DNA from: Craterostigma plantagineum
Lineage: Eukaryota; Streptophyta; Magnoliopsida; Lamiales; Linderniaceae
Length of the DNA: 64,000 bases
Direction of reading: 5' to 3'
NCBI GenBank assembly: GCA_027422505.1
Contig: JAPQWV010000001.1
Coordinates: 2,108,001-2,172,000 of the forward strand
Shown here: positions 46,967-59,000 of the stretch, piece after piece
Position numbering within the stretch: the stretch's first letter is position 1
Layout of the letters: the number at the start of each line of letters is the position of its first letter
The notes under the pieces: generated by a model
The model's input: the letters and a program-made list of their open reading frames with translations, nothing else
The model's database searches: none
What the model was told of the DNA's origin: nothing
Made by a program: the position numbers and the translations under genes

Positions 46967-48615
46967 AAACGACGATTTAGTTTAGTGTGTGAAGAGAGTG
47001 TTTGTATTGTAAGCATATATAATGTATATATATATATATATACACACATGCGCGAGTAGGGTTGGTGGTGTGTGTGGCTCGTTCGTACGTGTGAAGGGGT
47101 TTTTTTTTCATTTTGGTGTGTGGTAATAAGTTATGTTATTTCTTAGTTTTATTTGATGAATTTTGAGTGTGGAAGCATACGTGGGCGGTTAGCGAGCCGT
47201 TAGGAATAAGGAATAAATCACATGTGATGTCAATAAATTTAATCAAATAAATAGATAGGGAGAAGCCCACAAGATATCGTTATTACGAAGTGGGTTTTAC
47301 GTTTAGGTAATGTGATATTTCTTGATCGGTGTATATGAGCGTGATTGATGACTACTGGTCAATGATTTCATATTTGTCCATTTGCTTATAAACTATCAAT
47401 CATGCAACTTCAAATTATCCCTAAGAATTAAACTATGCTTTTTCAGAATGGATGTACTAAAAGGAAGTATATATTAAAAGGTAGTAATTTATATTTTTTA
47501 GTTTATTTTAATATAATATATACCTAGTTAATGTGGAAGGGTAAAATGATTTGTGTGTTAATTGTCATTTCTCCCACGTAAACAAGTGCTAAGTTATATG
47601 ACATACATTTATTATATATAAATTGTCCCTATTTATTTATGGACTAAATACAGTTACAGAGTACTTGACTCGTCTAGGGATCAGCAAAGTTATAAAAAAA
47701 TTGTGATTAATTTAAAATAATATATAGGAGTATCTTAACAAGAAATTGTGTCTTCGGCGTGGCAAGTGCGCCAACAATGTGCGCGTCAATAGCCAATCAA
47801 AGATGAATTAAGGCTAAAATAGTATTTTCTGAAATAAAAAATATTTCCTGGATCTAAGTTCATGCATGGTTAAATTGTAACTCACGTCATTCCTCGAGTT
47901 AACTTGATTAAATTAGAATTAATCAAAGTCAACCTATTTCATTCGAAAAGCCATTTGTAAAGTCAAAGTTATGCTTCTCCTATCTCTTAGCTTAACGATA
48001 CATGATCCCTCCTTTCAGGGTCAACAGCCATCTAACTTAAAAACGTATTTACTTCCTTTAATTTTTCCCAACTATTTTCCCGCTGGTAACTTAAATCCAC
48101 TTTTATTATTTATTTGATTTGATTCAATCACTATCGAGTTGTTCATATCATAGCCGATGCGTACGGTACTTGATTTACTATCCATTGAACGAAAATGAAA
48201 GGCCATGTTTGACTGGGAAACCTTTATATATAGCATATCGATAAGACGAAAGTTATTACATTTTCGATTCACATTCTAAAATTAAATACAATCCATATGT
48301 CCAACTTCTCCTTATAGTAGTAAAAATATGAAAGTTACATTTCATGTGGATGTTGCAAGTCATTTTCTATCAATAATAATATGATCAGACTATCCTAGAA
48401 GCAAATCGGTTACATTAAAAGACAACGAAAAGAGGAAAACCATTTATATAAAACTAAGATGTAACAAAGAACTAATGTTGAAAGCAAAGTCACCACAAGA
48501 TGAAATATCAGTATAGCACATTCAAGTGAAAATGCAACAACAGAAAAACAATTCCACATTTTTTTGTTTGCAAAAACAGAAGACAATCTGCAAAAAGAAA
48601 GGACCAAGTGTTCAT
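46967..48615 (-). other. Dof promoter and long intergenic region
   Basis: No gene was seen. An (AT)n tract lies near 47021-47042 in the presumed 5' UTR/promoter of Dof. The rest is AT-rich with scattered short open frames of no recognisable content. Confidence 0.5.
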
Positions 48616-51600
48616 TCATAGCATCCCACTCTTCTCATTCAGTAATCTCTTAAGACTTCCTTTGAGGCTTGTGTTTCTGATCTCATCGAGCGTTTCTTGA
48701 AGAACGTGATGACGCTTTTCGACCCATTGAGCTTCGTTTACAGTCCTCTCAGCCTCTTTGACAAAACAATGGGATGGATTAACACAATGGTTATCGAGAT
48801 TTAAAAAACTGATACATCAAAATTTGTAGTACTCATGGCCTATCTTACCTTGAAATGCTTGTTCGAAAGTATCCTCATGAACTCGCTTCGACTTCTTCTT
48901 GTGCTTCTTAACTCCTCGAGAGATCATAGTATTTCGAACTTCGAGGGGCACTCTGGGACATTCTCTGTTTAAATGGATAGTCATTCTTTCGATTCCTCCT
49001 TGTTCAGACACATAGCCACAGTACCTACACTTGAGGCGCTGTCCCATTTCGTCTAATGGGATAGCGTGTTCAAACATATCATGTAACTTCCTCGCCTTTT
49101 TAGAAGGTTTTGGCGCGCCCGTGTATCCTTTTGGGAAAAAAACAAAAACAGAAGCACATGAAAGAATTCGGTAAAATCATTGTGTTTCAAACTTTTCAAA
49201 TTGAATTTTCGTACCACTGCACTTTCGAACCCAGACAGCATTTGAGGTGATTGACCACTCGCTGAACCACTGTGCCATGACGGTTTTAACCTCGTGTGGT
49301 ACTTTAGGACAACCTTGGAGTTGAATTTCTGAGGAGCCACCGCCTAAATGAGCCTTCAGGCGTGATATTCCTCCATACATTGATATGAAACCGCAGTGTA
49401 CACACTGTGTTTTTTGCCTGGCTTCATCCAGCGCTCTAGCGTGTTTCCATGCATCGTCTAGTGGTCGACCTTTCTTATCGCCTTGTGTGCCAGCTGTTTC
49501 AACGTCATAATATGAAAAAACCCATTATATAATATCAAATAAAACGAGGAAAATAGTAAAAAAATTTGTTTACCAAGAGATTTCTTCTTTGTTTTGGATG
49601 ACGACGATGAGATATCGAAATTTCCCGACTTCGCTTCTTCCATATTATGAAATATAGGAGACATCATATTTCCTACCCATTTCGGTGCAACTGCTTTGGT
49701 CTCATTCAACTCCGCGGACGAGTCAACGTGCATTTTCAGTTCTTGCCCGCCCAAATGTACCCTAAATTGAGGAATTCCCGAGTGCGAAGGACCAAAAGTT
49801 GATGACTCATTCTCCGTCTTATGACCACTTACAGCGAATGGAATTATATCTTCTGCAAACACAGATTAAGGATGTAAGGATGGGAAGTACCAGCACAAAT
49901 ATATATATATATATATATATATATGGTGCCACAAATGGTATGGCAGTTAGAAGCCACAATAACACACCTCTGATCTCCTTCGTCCAAACAGCTTTGGTGG
50001 TCTTTAACCAGTCATTGAACCAAATACTCATGGACTTTTTCACTTGTGGTGGAACATCATCGCACCCTGGTAAGTGAATCCTAGGATGTCCACCACCCAA
50101 ATGTGCCTTGAGACGTGAAATCCCTCCATGCCAGGAAACAAAGCCACAGTACTTGCATTCTGCTTTTTGTCTCAGTTCATCCAACGGTTTAGCGTGCTCC
50201 CAGGCATCGTCTAAGCGTCTCCCTCGTCTTTCTGATCTAGCAGCACTTGTCACTGACTTACGCCAAAGAGAAAAAGAAAAGGGAAGGCCAAAAAAAAGAT
50301 CAGAATATTTGCAAATTTGAAAAATTCTATCCTAAGGACCTAAAATCAGATGGACTAGCATCTCGTACGTATAACGTGAACTCAAACGATATAATTTCTC
50401 AATGCGAGATGGCTCATCTGCTGATCTCTATAATGATTTACTTTAGATAAACAAAAAATATAAAGGCTTTTCAGTTTAGATAGATATGATATATAACAAA
50501 GTGGAGGAGATAAATATGTTATATAAGAAACTAAATAATGAGAAAATCAAATATGATTGTTCACAATCTTAGATATGCCTAGAAATCCTCTAATTTCAAG
50601 TGAAACTAGTGATAGATTCCATTTCTCTCGCAAAAGAATTTCTATATACACCTATCCTCACCACTGATTGCTCAAAAATGGTAATGAAGCAAAGCCTATC
50701 TCCCAACCCTATTCATAAGAACTCTTTCAATAATTAAAATAACTTCTTTGCTTATGAACAACCCAATGAAGTCAACATAAGATGAAAGGGAATTAGGGAA
50801 AACAAAAGAATCAGTTATGTTGTTACTGTTCTAAAAGGAGTTACATTGATCATGATTGATGGAGATGCTCATTGGACTCCCTTGTCCCTCAAATCTCATA
50901 TGATTGCCTGAGTTTGGAGACAAGTCTTGTTCCTCACGTTTTTGTGCAAGAGCGTGCTTCTCCAACTGACGAGATGAAGCAGTTCCTTGATCCTTGAAAA
51001 CTCCCCAAAAATAAGGTTTTCCTTGAAATCCTTCACAGAAAATTAAAACATGTATATATGTATATATTTGGTTGAAGAAACCCTTCTCCAATGGAGGCAA
51101 AAAACTGAACTGTTAATTATTCCATAATAGACGTGAGTGAAAAAAACTCACTGTGAAGCCTCTCCGGCAATAGAAAAGAAGTAAACACCAAGAGCTCGGA
51201 TTTTCCAAGCACAGCCCTAAGCCCAGACTTGACATAGACTGCATCGTTGAGCAGCATTTCAAGAGCTTTTTTATCTCTGTGAAATCTTAAGTACGTTAAA
51301 AACATGCAACGATATTTTCTTTTCTGATGACATTAACCAAAAAAAATTCAAAATCTGATATGTTTTAACCACCTCTCTTCTGGAAAGAAGAAGAGTGCAA
51401 TAGCCTGCTCCGTTGGCGAACCCCAAAATGTAGATGGCCATAAATCAGGCAAAGGACACATTTCCAAGTACAACAACTCTGGCAATTTACTAGTCACATC
51501 CCAAATTTGAGAGCTCGCTTTGTCCGATACATGCGCAGAGATGCGTAAATCCATGTTTCGACTGGGAATGTTAAACCTTCCCCTGAATCATACGAACAAA

Positions 51601-51761
51601 AAACTTAAATTTCTCATTTTTCTTAATTAAGCATAATAAATAACATAACATAAAAACCCATCCGTGAGGTTAATGTAATCGTACCTCCATGCCGCAACAA
51701 CGACTGGCTGTGCAGACACATCATCATCGTATGGGCGCTCACGTTTTATTACATGATCCAT
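48616..51761 (-). CDS. AIPP2-like domain protein with a C-terminal array of BED-type zinc fingers
   Basis: Nine coding exons join in one frame: 51685-51761, 51373-51582, 51151-51276, 50846-51030, 49968-50252, 49574-49852, 49215-49493, 48849-49127 and 48616-48755. The first four give WRGRFN, ISAHVSDKASSQIWDVTSKL, LPDLWPSTFWG, AIALFFFPEER, GKSELLVFTSFLLPERLH and RFQGKPYFWGVFKDQ. This matches the domain of AIPP2/PHD-type proteins that follows WRG and ends in WGVF. Four exons of 279-285 nt each encode one BED-like unit: CKYCGFVSWHGGISRLKAHL, a second without the CxxC, CVHCGFISMYGGISRLKAHL and CRYCGYVSEQGGIERMTIHL. The BED type resembles that of hAT transposases and proteins derived from them. A nuclear, chromatin-related role is inferred. 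The start at 51761 is the first ATG in frame. A 5' UTR exon near 52280-52400 is likely. Confidence 0.8.
49894..49924. repeat. (AT)n microsatellite in an intron of the BED gene
   Basis: About 14 AT units lie between two BED-coding exons. Confidence 0.9.
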
Positions 51762-52514
51762 TGTTGCATTCACTAGATTCCCTGGTAACAAAACGAATTG
51801 TTTTAAAAAGTGATAGCAACAAAGTTGTAACTAGTTAAGTTTTCTCTTTCTCTCACATCCACTGTCATAAGTAAAAGTCGTCCCGTTCTAGAGTTAACTC
51901 TTCAGAAACAAAAGATAACACAACAAGGCAATCGTCTTCCTTTTTTTTTTCAGTAAGCACATCAAAGCAAAAGATCATATAGATTAAGATACAACACTAT
52001 CACATTCAGCAACAGAAGCGAAAACAAAGAGCTATTCAAACTCGTTATTACTACATAAAAACTTAACATTTAGGGCAACAAAGAGAAGTCGAGTCAAATT
52101 TCATGCCCGTAAAAAAGGGAAAAAATGACAATCACCAGACGCTCAAGCGCGCAGCTCCAAACCCTCGGTGGGCCCTTTTTAAAACCCCAATTTTACAGAA
52201 GTCCTGTACTAAGTCGTCGAAAGTTACAAGAAAAAGAAATCACAGAGCGTAAGCTAATGCAAGTGAGAAACTTGCGCATTACCTCGGAAGATTTAGATGC
52301 TGAGCTCGTTCTCAATCATCACAGGTTACACTTTCCCAAAATTTTCACTTTTCGCGGAGCTGAGGAATAAATAATTGAGCTGTAGCCTGTAAGCAGAAGT
52401 GCATTTTTTTGTGTAGAAACCGAACTTTTGTGAGTATTCCATTTAGCACCCTTAGGTTTCGATAATTTCCATACACAGCTCCAATTTTGTAAGTTGCCAA
52501 AATATTGTTATTAA
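51762..52514 (-). promoter_or_regulatory. 5' UTR, leader intron and promoter of the AIPP2-BED gene
   Basis: A donor-like gaggtaatg on the minus strand near 52280 suggests a non-coding first exon at about 52283-52400, followed by an intron. The short plus-strand open frame here is not supported as a gene. Confidence 0.4.
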
Positions 52515-52975
52515 AAACATTAAGGGATCTTTACACATAAATATTCATTTGAAAAAAAAACTTATAATTTAGTACCCTGTCAGATTTTTTTATATGTAGG
52601 TACCTAGTAGAATATTTTTTTTGCAGATAGGTACCCGATCAACCGCAGGTACGCCATAAAACGCATTTAGGTACACTATATCAACGTATTGTGGTACGTC
52701 ATACGTTGAGAAAATGGTACGCCGTATTAGCACATTTAGGTACGCCTAGGTACGCCAACTACAACACATAAAGTACGCTCTACAAACACATTTAGGTATC
52801 CTATATCAAGTGTTATGGTACGTCGTACACACACAAGAAGGTACGGCGTGACTGAAGAACTGATAAACATTACATCGGGTACCTATCTGTAAAAATTTCT
52901 GACATGAGTACGTATCTCATATCTGTAAAAATTTTATTCGATTGGGTATTTTTCTATAGATTCACCAAACATGAA
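52515..52975. repeat. GGTAC-rich MITE, copy 3, with 9-bp target duplication
   Basis: The element is 52524-52966 (443 bp). The flanks aaacattaa (52515-52523) and aaacatgaa (52967-52975) match at eight of nine bases. The right end ctatagattcacc equals that of copy 2. The interior has ggtacgccataaaacgc and cacatttaggtac motifs as in copy 1. It is non-coding. Confidence 0.75.
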
Positions 52976-53517
52976 TTTGTTTATCGAATATCCGTTAATT
53001 ATGTTTAACAATTTGATACTCGTAACAACTAAAATTACATCGATCTCCATATATATATATATTATCATCATCATAATGCAAGATTATTGTTATCAACTTA
53101 TCATATCGATTTATTCAAGGAATATCACTTTTTTATAGTGGTTTTTTCACTTAGTCGTGGTACTTGGTAGTGCTCCAGCTCCACCAATCTGTTCTTTATC
53201 AATAAAAACTTAATAATCAAAACATATTCTTCGATATTCTTTCTATTTTTAGAAGAAATGTTATATTGTTTTCCGAAATAAATAAAAAAATAAATAAGTT
53301 AGTGTGAGGAATAACTAATGAATGGTTAGATGAATATTGGAAGAGTCACTATAGACGAACCACGTTTGCTGTTACACTGAAGTTTAATTTGATTGTGGTG
53401 GTAGGACATGTAATATGATTTTATTTCTGAATTTTTTCACTAAATGCTGCACGGTTATATTATTCGTACATTTATAAAGAAGATATACATAGTGCAAGCC
53501 ACCACAATATCCTTATA
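52976..53517. other. Intergenic AT-rich region
   Basis: No gene or repeat was recognised apart from a short (AT)n at about 53050-53062. Confidence 0.4.
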
Positions 53518-54325
53518 ACTAGGGCTGGGGAAATATACCGAAATACCGATATATCGTCCTTATCGTATTGAAACGTACCAAAAATATCGAAAATTTTGGT
53601 ATACCCGAAGTTTTTGGTAAGGTATGATACCGTACCGAAAATTTTCGGTACGATAATGGTATGAAAATTTTAGAAATTAGGTATACCGATTATACCGAAA
53701 TATCGAAATATTTAAATTTTTAATATTATATATATACACACACCTACATATATTATATTATTCTAAAAAAATATAAATTGAATAAATATATTATAAGGAT
53801 CTTCATTAATTTATTTAGCCCATAAATTATTAACTATACCCAACTTTCTAACATATTGAGGCCCGCCATATTTCACTATTTTTTTTAAATAGCCGTTTCG
53901 TTTTAAGTAATCTGTATATAAAGTTGTGTTTTGTGATTATGTAAAGTTCTTTGTCTTACTAAGGAGACTGACTAAAATATGTAAATTATTTAAGGTAATT
54001 TTATGAATTAAAAATCTCTTTATTTTAGAAAATTTGGTATTAATAATCTATCTTATTGGGCCTAAGGAGTTTGAATTGACTAAAAATTCGAAAACAACAA
54101 ATTAACGAGTTACGAGACACGCATGGTAAAAAACCATCCGTGTGAATGGTAAAGAAGGTATGATACCGATACCATACCGAAATTTCGGTATGATACCGTA
54201 TCGAAATTTAAGGTATACCGAAATTTTGGTATGGTATTGGTATGATTTTTTTCGATACCGAAATTACGGTACGGTATACGGTATCACAGTTTTGGTACGG
54301 TATACCGTACCGAACCACCCCAAAT
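53518..54325. mobile_element. Inverted-repeat element with taccgaaat arms (hAT-like, uncertain)
   Basis: The left arm (53521-53715) starts tagggctggggaaatatacc and repeats taccgaaat and ttttggta motifs. The right arm (54155-54320) carries the same motifs inverted (ggtataccg, ggtatgataccg, ttcggta) and ends ccaccccaaatta. The arms enclose about 430 bp of AT-rich DNA. The tagggctgggg terminus is of hAT style, but I could not find a convincing 8-bp duplication. Confidence 0.55.
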
Positions 54326-55051
54326 TAACACGGTGAGAATTACACGTTTGGAAATGAGAAATAATACCACGCTTTGATTTTAAATTCTAACATGGCCCAG
54401 CTCTTTCATTTAATTATGAGAATGTTTCTTCATATCCAACACCAAGACTATATATTCTTGCTAAATCTTACATCATCATTAGGTCTTATGCTACCTACAA
54501 TATATCCTTTTCCTGTTTAAAATGGATAATGTTAAAATATCCTAGCTCGGTACGTAGTTGCTATATGACTGTTCAAGAATTATAAACGTGTTGAAATTGA
54601 ACAGTGATTGCAGATGAAAATCAACGTAGTACATGTAATAATAATAATAGAGTTTATATCCTAATCGTGATTTAACAACCACATATTGGTAATAGATACT
54701 GTTCAAAACGAGGGTTTTCCTGTATTCTATTCTATCATAGTATTCTGATAAAAATGAAATCTTTCTTAAAAAATCAATTAGAAATGATAATTCGAGAAAT
54801 AAATATGGTATGGGTGGAACATATTATCTACGTGCCCCACATCAGCTAATGCCCACAAGTAGTCATGGTGGAGATGACGACACTGTGAAATCGTGCGTTA
54901 TGTAATGTGGTATATGTATATCAATATGCGTGAGTGTGTGTGTGTGTGTGTTTAAGTATAAATATGTGCTTCTCTACAGATATATAATCCATCTCTAACC
55001 TGCATTTTTACATTTATATAAGTAAAACAGAAGCATTAAAGATAAATAAAT
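54326..55051 (+). promoter_or_regulatory. Upstream region of the WAT1-related transporter
   Basis: About 725 bp without genes. It holds a short (TG)n at 54932-54950 and a TATA-like tataaatatg near 54958. Otherwise it is featureless. Confidence 0.4.
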
Positions 55052-55962
55052 ATGGCGGCGGCATTTATGAAGAACATTTTAGATAAATACACGCCTTACA
55101 TGGCAATAACATTCGTGCAGTTAGCATATACAGGGATGTCACTCTTGTCCAAAGCAGCACTAAACAAAGGAATGAATCCTTATGTGTTTGTTGTATATCG
55201 CCAGGCTTTTGCAACAATTGCCTTGGCTCCATTTGCTTTCTTTCTCGACAGGTAATAATAATTCTTACTTTTATTCATTTATTACTGTACTGTAATAGAG
55301 TTGTGTTGTCTTCGTTGTTCTTAAGTACACTGATTTATTTTTTCCAGGAAGAAAGCTACTCCCATGTCCTACGGCCTTCTCTTGAGAATTTTCTTCGTCT
55401 CTCTAGTAGGGTAAATTAATACGTACGTACTTAACTCCATTACGTTTCGACGAAATTTACAAGTTTTATTCATTAACCATATATATCATAATACAGGATC
55501 ACTTTGAGCTTGAATCTATTCACATATTCGATGAAATACGTGGCCGCAACTTTCGCCTCGGCTAGTATGAACACAATCCCAGCGAGCACTTTCTTGATCG
55601 CAGTTATATTCAGGTAAGTATACGATATCCATTTGTGTTGGATATACTATGTATTGTGAATATGAATAATATGATTGTTAACTCTGAAACTAGGGTCGAG
55701 CATTTTTCGATAAGAAAATTCCCAGGGCTCGCCAAGCTAGGAGGATCTGTTCTAAGTCTTTGCGGTGCAATGATATTCGCCTTCGTCAAAGGTCCCCAAA
55801 TCAACTTCATAAAATGGTCAGACGACGATGAATATCTCCACAATATCACCAGTTCAGACAATCATATTATAACTACAATAAGCAAAGCTCAGATGATCGA
55901 AGGTTGTCTCCTTATGATCACGTCTAGCACTACTTGGGCTTCATGGCTTGTGCTGCAGGTCA

Positions 55963-55997
<35 letters not shown>

Positions 55998-56697
55998 CTC
56001 TAATATGATATTAGCTTTTGATATTTAATTAATCTTTTCATCAACTTTTAGGCTCCTTTGGTCAAGAAATATCCAGCAAAGTTTCGACTCACCATGCTAC
56101 AATGTTTCTTTAGCTCAATACAATCGATGGTATGGGCAGTGATGAAAGAGAGGGACGTATCATCGTGGAAAATTCAATGGGATTTTAATCTTTTTTCAGT
56201 GGCTTACTGCGTAAGTTTTTCTCAATTATTGTTTCAATTCAACTATATGTCTGTCTGCCTCTTTAAAATTATAAATTTGCGATTAATATCACAGGGAATA
56301 ATGGTGACAGGAATATCATATTGGTTGCAAATATGGGTCGTGGAAAGAAAAGGCCCTTCATTCACTGCCTCATTTACTCCATTAGTATTGATTTTTACAG
56401 CCATTTTCTCTGGAATTTTGTGGAAGGAGAGGCTTTACTTGGGCAGGTTCGTTCGTGCGTGGATATTCATTATTAGTATTTTTGTTATCAAAAGTACTAT
56501 TAAAAAAACATCATATATGTGTGTGTGTGTAATTTCTCGAACTTGTCTTTGGTCATTGGTGCAGTATTTGTGGAGCTGTATTGCTAGTTGGAGGCTTGTA
56601 CTGCATCGTATGGGGGAAGAACAAAGAGTCGGGACAATTAGATGCAATAAATAATAACTGTAATAATCAAGATTGTAAAGGTGAAAGCCTTGTTTAG
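55052..56697 (+). CDS. WAT1-related (nodulin MtN21/EamA) membrane transporter
   Basis: This is a ten-helix membrane protein of the drug/metabolite transporter superfamily; some relatives move auxin or amino acids. Six or seven exons begin at 55052 with MAAAFMKNILDKYTPYMAIT and the first EamA helices (QLAYTGMSLLSKAALNKGMN, FVVYRQAFATIALAPFAFFL). Next come SYGLLLRIFFVSLVG, the family-typical NTIPASTFLIAVIFR, and LGGSVLSLCGAMIFAFVKGP. The second EamA half has SSTTWASWLVLQAP, GIMVTGISYWLQIWVVERKG, PSFTASFTPLVLIFTAIFSG and, after the last intron, ICGAVLLVGGLYCIVWGK, with the stop at 56695-56697. The length of about 365 residues is normal. The intron near 55969-56051 has an (AT)n tract. The substrate cannot be told from sequence. 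Confidence 0.9.
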
Positions 56698-57056
56698 TAG
56701 CAACTGGAGGCTTCATTACCAACCACTTGTACATAACTGTAATAAACAACAGAGATATAAGTTCAATCTCCGAAATCCTTTCTCAATCCTCGCAAAAAGA
56801 TCGTTTTTCGATCAATCCCCAACAAAGAAAATCTGCAACCTTTATTCACAAACCGAGATAAATGTCACCTTTTTTAGGGCCAACCAAGACTAGAAATAGC
56901 ATTAGCCCAAGATTGGTCGCATGTAACAAACAAACGACAATCTGAGCTTCACTAGGAAAAACCGACAAACTACGAAAAACAGAGGAAGAAACAAACAACA
57001 CACGATTCTTGCAAAATACAACCATCCCCACAATGGAAAGAGCGACCATCCAATCA
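56698..57056. other. Convergent 3' flanks of the transporter and serine decarboxylase
   Basis: About 360 bp holding both 3' UTRs. No further feature was seen. Confidence 0.45.
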
Positions 57057-59000
57057 TCACTTGTGAATCTTGCAAGAACAGTTCTCCGCCCCAATATCAG
57101 CCGCAAGACAAGGAGGCTCAACCTTCCCACCTTCGTACCAAGCCTCTCTCCCCTTAACCAGCTCGCTCAAGAAATAATCCAACTTCTCAACGGTAACGTT
57201 AGGCATCACTATTACATGAGCCATGTTTCCCTCGCAGGCCAACTGCCACCTTCTTACAAACTCTTCGTCTAGGGGACGCTCGAACACAACTGTGCTGCTC
57301 AGCTCGTTGAGCATGGCGCTGATGCCCGACTCCCTTAGTCTGTCCTTCAAGTAGTGGGCGTTTCTCAGGCATTTTTGGACCTCCTTTTGGAACCCTTTGT
57401 AGCCCTTTCGGTTGAGCGTGTACCATAGGAAGACGGGGGCATGCCCATTTCTGCTGCCCATGATCGTTGCATCCCTTGAGGCAAGATACTCCACGTTGCT
57501 CGAGAGGACGTTGATGTGCTTGAGCCTCGTGAGCTGCACGCCACATGGCATGGGGCAGCCCACGAACTTGTGGCCCGAGACGCTGACGCTGCCGATTGGT
57601 TTCTTGAAGGTCACCTTTGGAGCCTGGATTTTGATGGATATGGAGTTTTATGTAAGAGTTGATGGAACGATCTGAGCAGCTAAGGGTTTATGTAAGAGTT
57701 GAAAGAACGATCTGAGCAGCTAAACTGAGGGCTTACTTTTTTGACGAATGGCATCATGAGGCCAAAGAGTGCACCATCACAATGAATGTAGAACCTGTCG
57801 TGCGAATAGCCACAGTCTTCGAGGGTCTTTATGACAAGATCGAGGTCATCGACGGCACCTTTGACAGTAGTTCCTGTTAAATTGAGGTTATACCACACAA
57901 CAGAGAAATCGTATCACAAGAGTATTTCAAGTCTATAGATAGACATCGATTAAGCATCAACAGATTACATTACCTATGTTGACATTGATGATTGCTGGTT
58001 TATCTTTGTTTGGTAGCAACTTGGCCTTAAAATCAGCACAGTCGATTTCTCCAGTCAACAAAGTTCCAATCTTTATGCACTCCATTCTGTACATTCTTGC
58101 TGCTTTGAACACAGAGTAGTGAGACTCCTTTGATGCGTAAAGAATTCCATCAGGAAACACTTCTCTCCTGTATCAGATCAATCGAACAGTGAAATAAACA
58201 TAAAAATGACAAAAAAGGGCTACATTTTATAAAAAAAAAAAGGAAAGGAAAGCATACAACATTTGCAAAGAAACAGACGTGTGGCATCATACCCGACTAA
58301 GATCCCATGGAGGTTACCCTCAGTACCGCAGTTTGTCATGTAACCCCAGTAATCATCCTTTTCAATCTCCCAAAGGCGGGCAAACCAATCCAAGACGCCC
58401 ACTTCAAACTGCCTGGAGTGGACACCGTAATTGCTCTCGATAAAACGGATCTCCGAGGTTGTTTATAGAGAAATGCTGCAACTGCGAAAGTGCTCCATAG
58501 TCGAAGTCTAGATTATACGGATACCCTGAGGTGAAAATTAAAACATTGCTAGCTCCAATTATCATCGTATTATAGAACTGGATTCACTCATTGAAGCGAA
58601 CAACGCAGCTAGACCAATAGCAACAATCAACACATACGAGTACTAATCAGTTGTTTACCCAAAAAAATCACGGAAAACAGCTAATAAGAGGTAGGTCCAG
58701 CCTTTTTTTAATACCTAAATGGTGCTTGGTCCTTTCAATCAGCGTTTTCCTGTACCTAGCCAGAATACCAGCCATGTGCGCCTCTTTATCGCCGGTATCA
58801 TCGTCGTCGGCGTCGGGCTCCGTCACCTCCAAGCTCATCGTGTGCACGTTCCTCCCCAAAACTATCTCGCGCTTCTTCTCATCGCCGGCGCCGTTCGATT
58901 CGACAGCTGGAGGCACGGGCTCCGCCGCCACCAGGGTCGGATCGAGAGGCTCCGACCCGTTAGAAGGCTTCCCATTTGCTACAGATCCGTTCAGCGACAT
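57057..59000 (-). CDS. SDC: Serine decarboxylase (PLP-dependent, group II) with a 1-bp frameshift
   Basis: Plant SDC turns serine into ethanolamine for choline and phosphatidylcholine synthesis. Relatives are often annotated as histidine decarboxylase. The start at 59000 gives [20 protein letters not shown]. Motifs follow in order: [110 protein letters not shown] (PLP-binding Asp) and [17 protein letters not shown] with the PLP lysine. Exon 2 (58293-58525) contains a run of four A (58442-58445, TTTT on the coding strand) where three would keep the frame. As written, the frame shifts after the GDPF codons and meets a stop. All other exons are intact, so an assembly indel or a recent mutation is possible. 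Confidence 0.88.

Noticed and set aside
57680..57720. Near-repeat of gtttatgtaagagttg and aacgatctgagcagctaa in an SDC intron
   Set aside because: It is a short local duplication (about 45 bp, near 57650-57725) confined to the intron, with no effect on splice sites.
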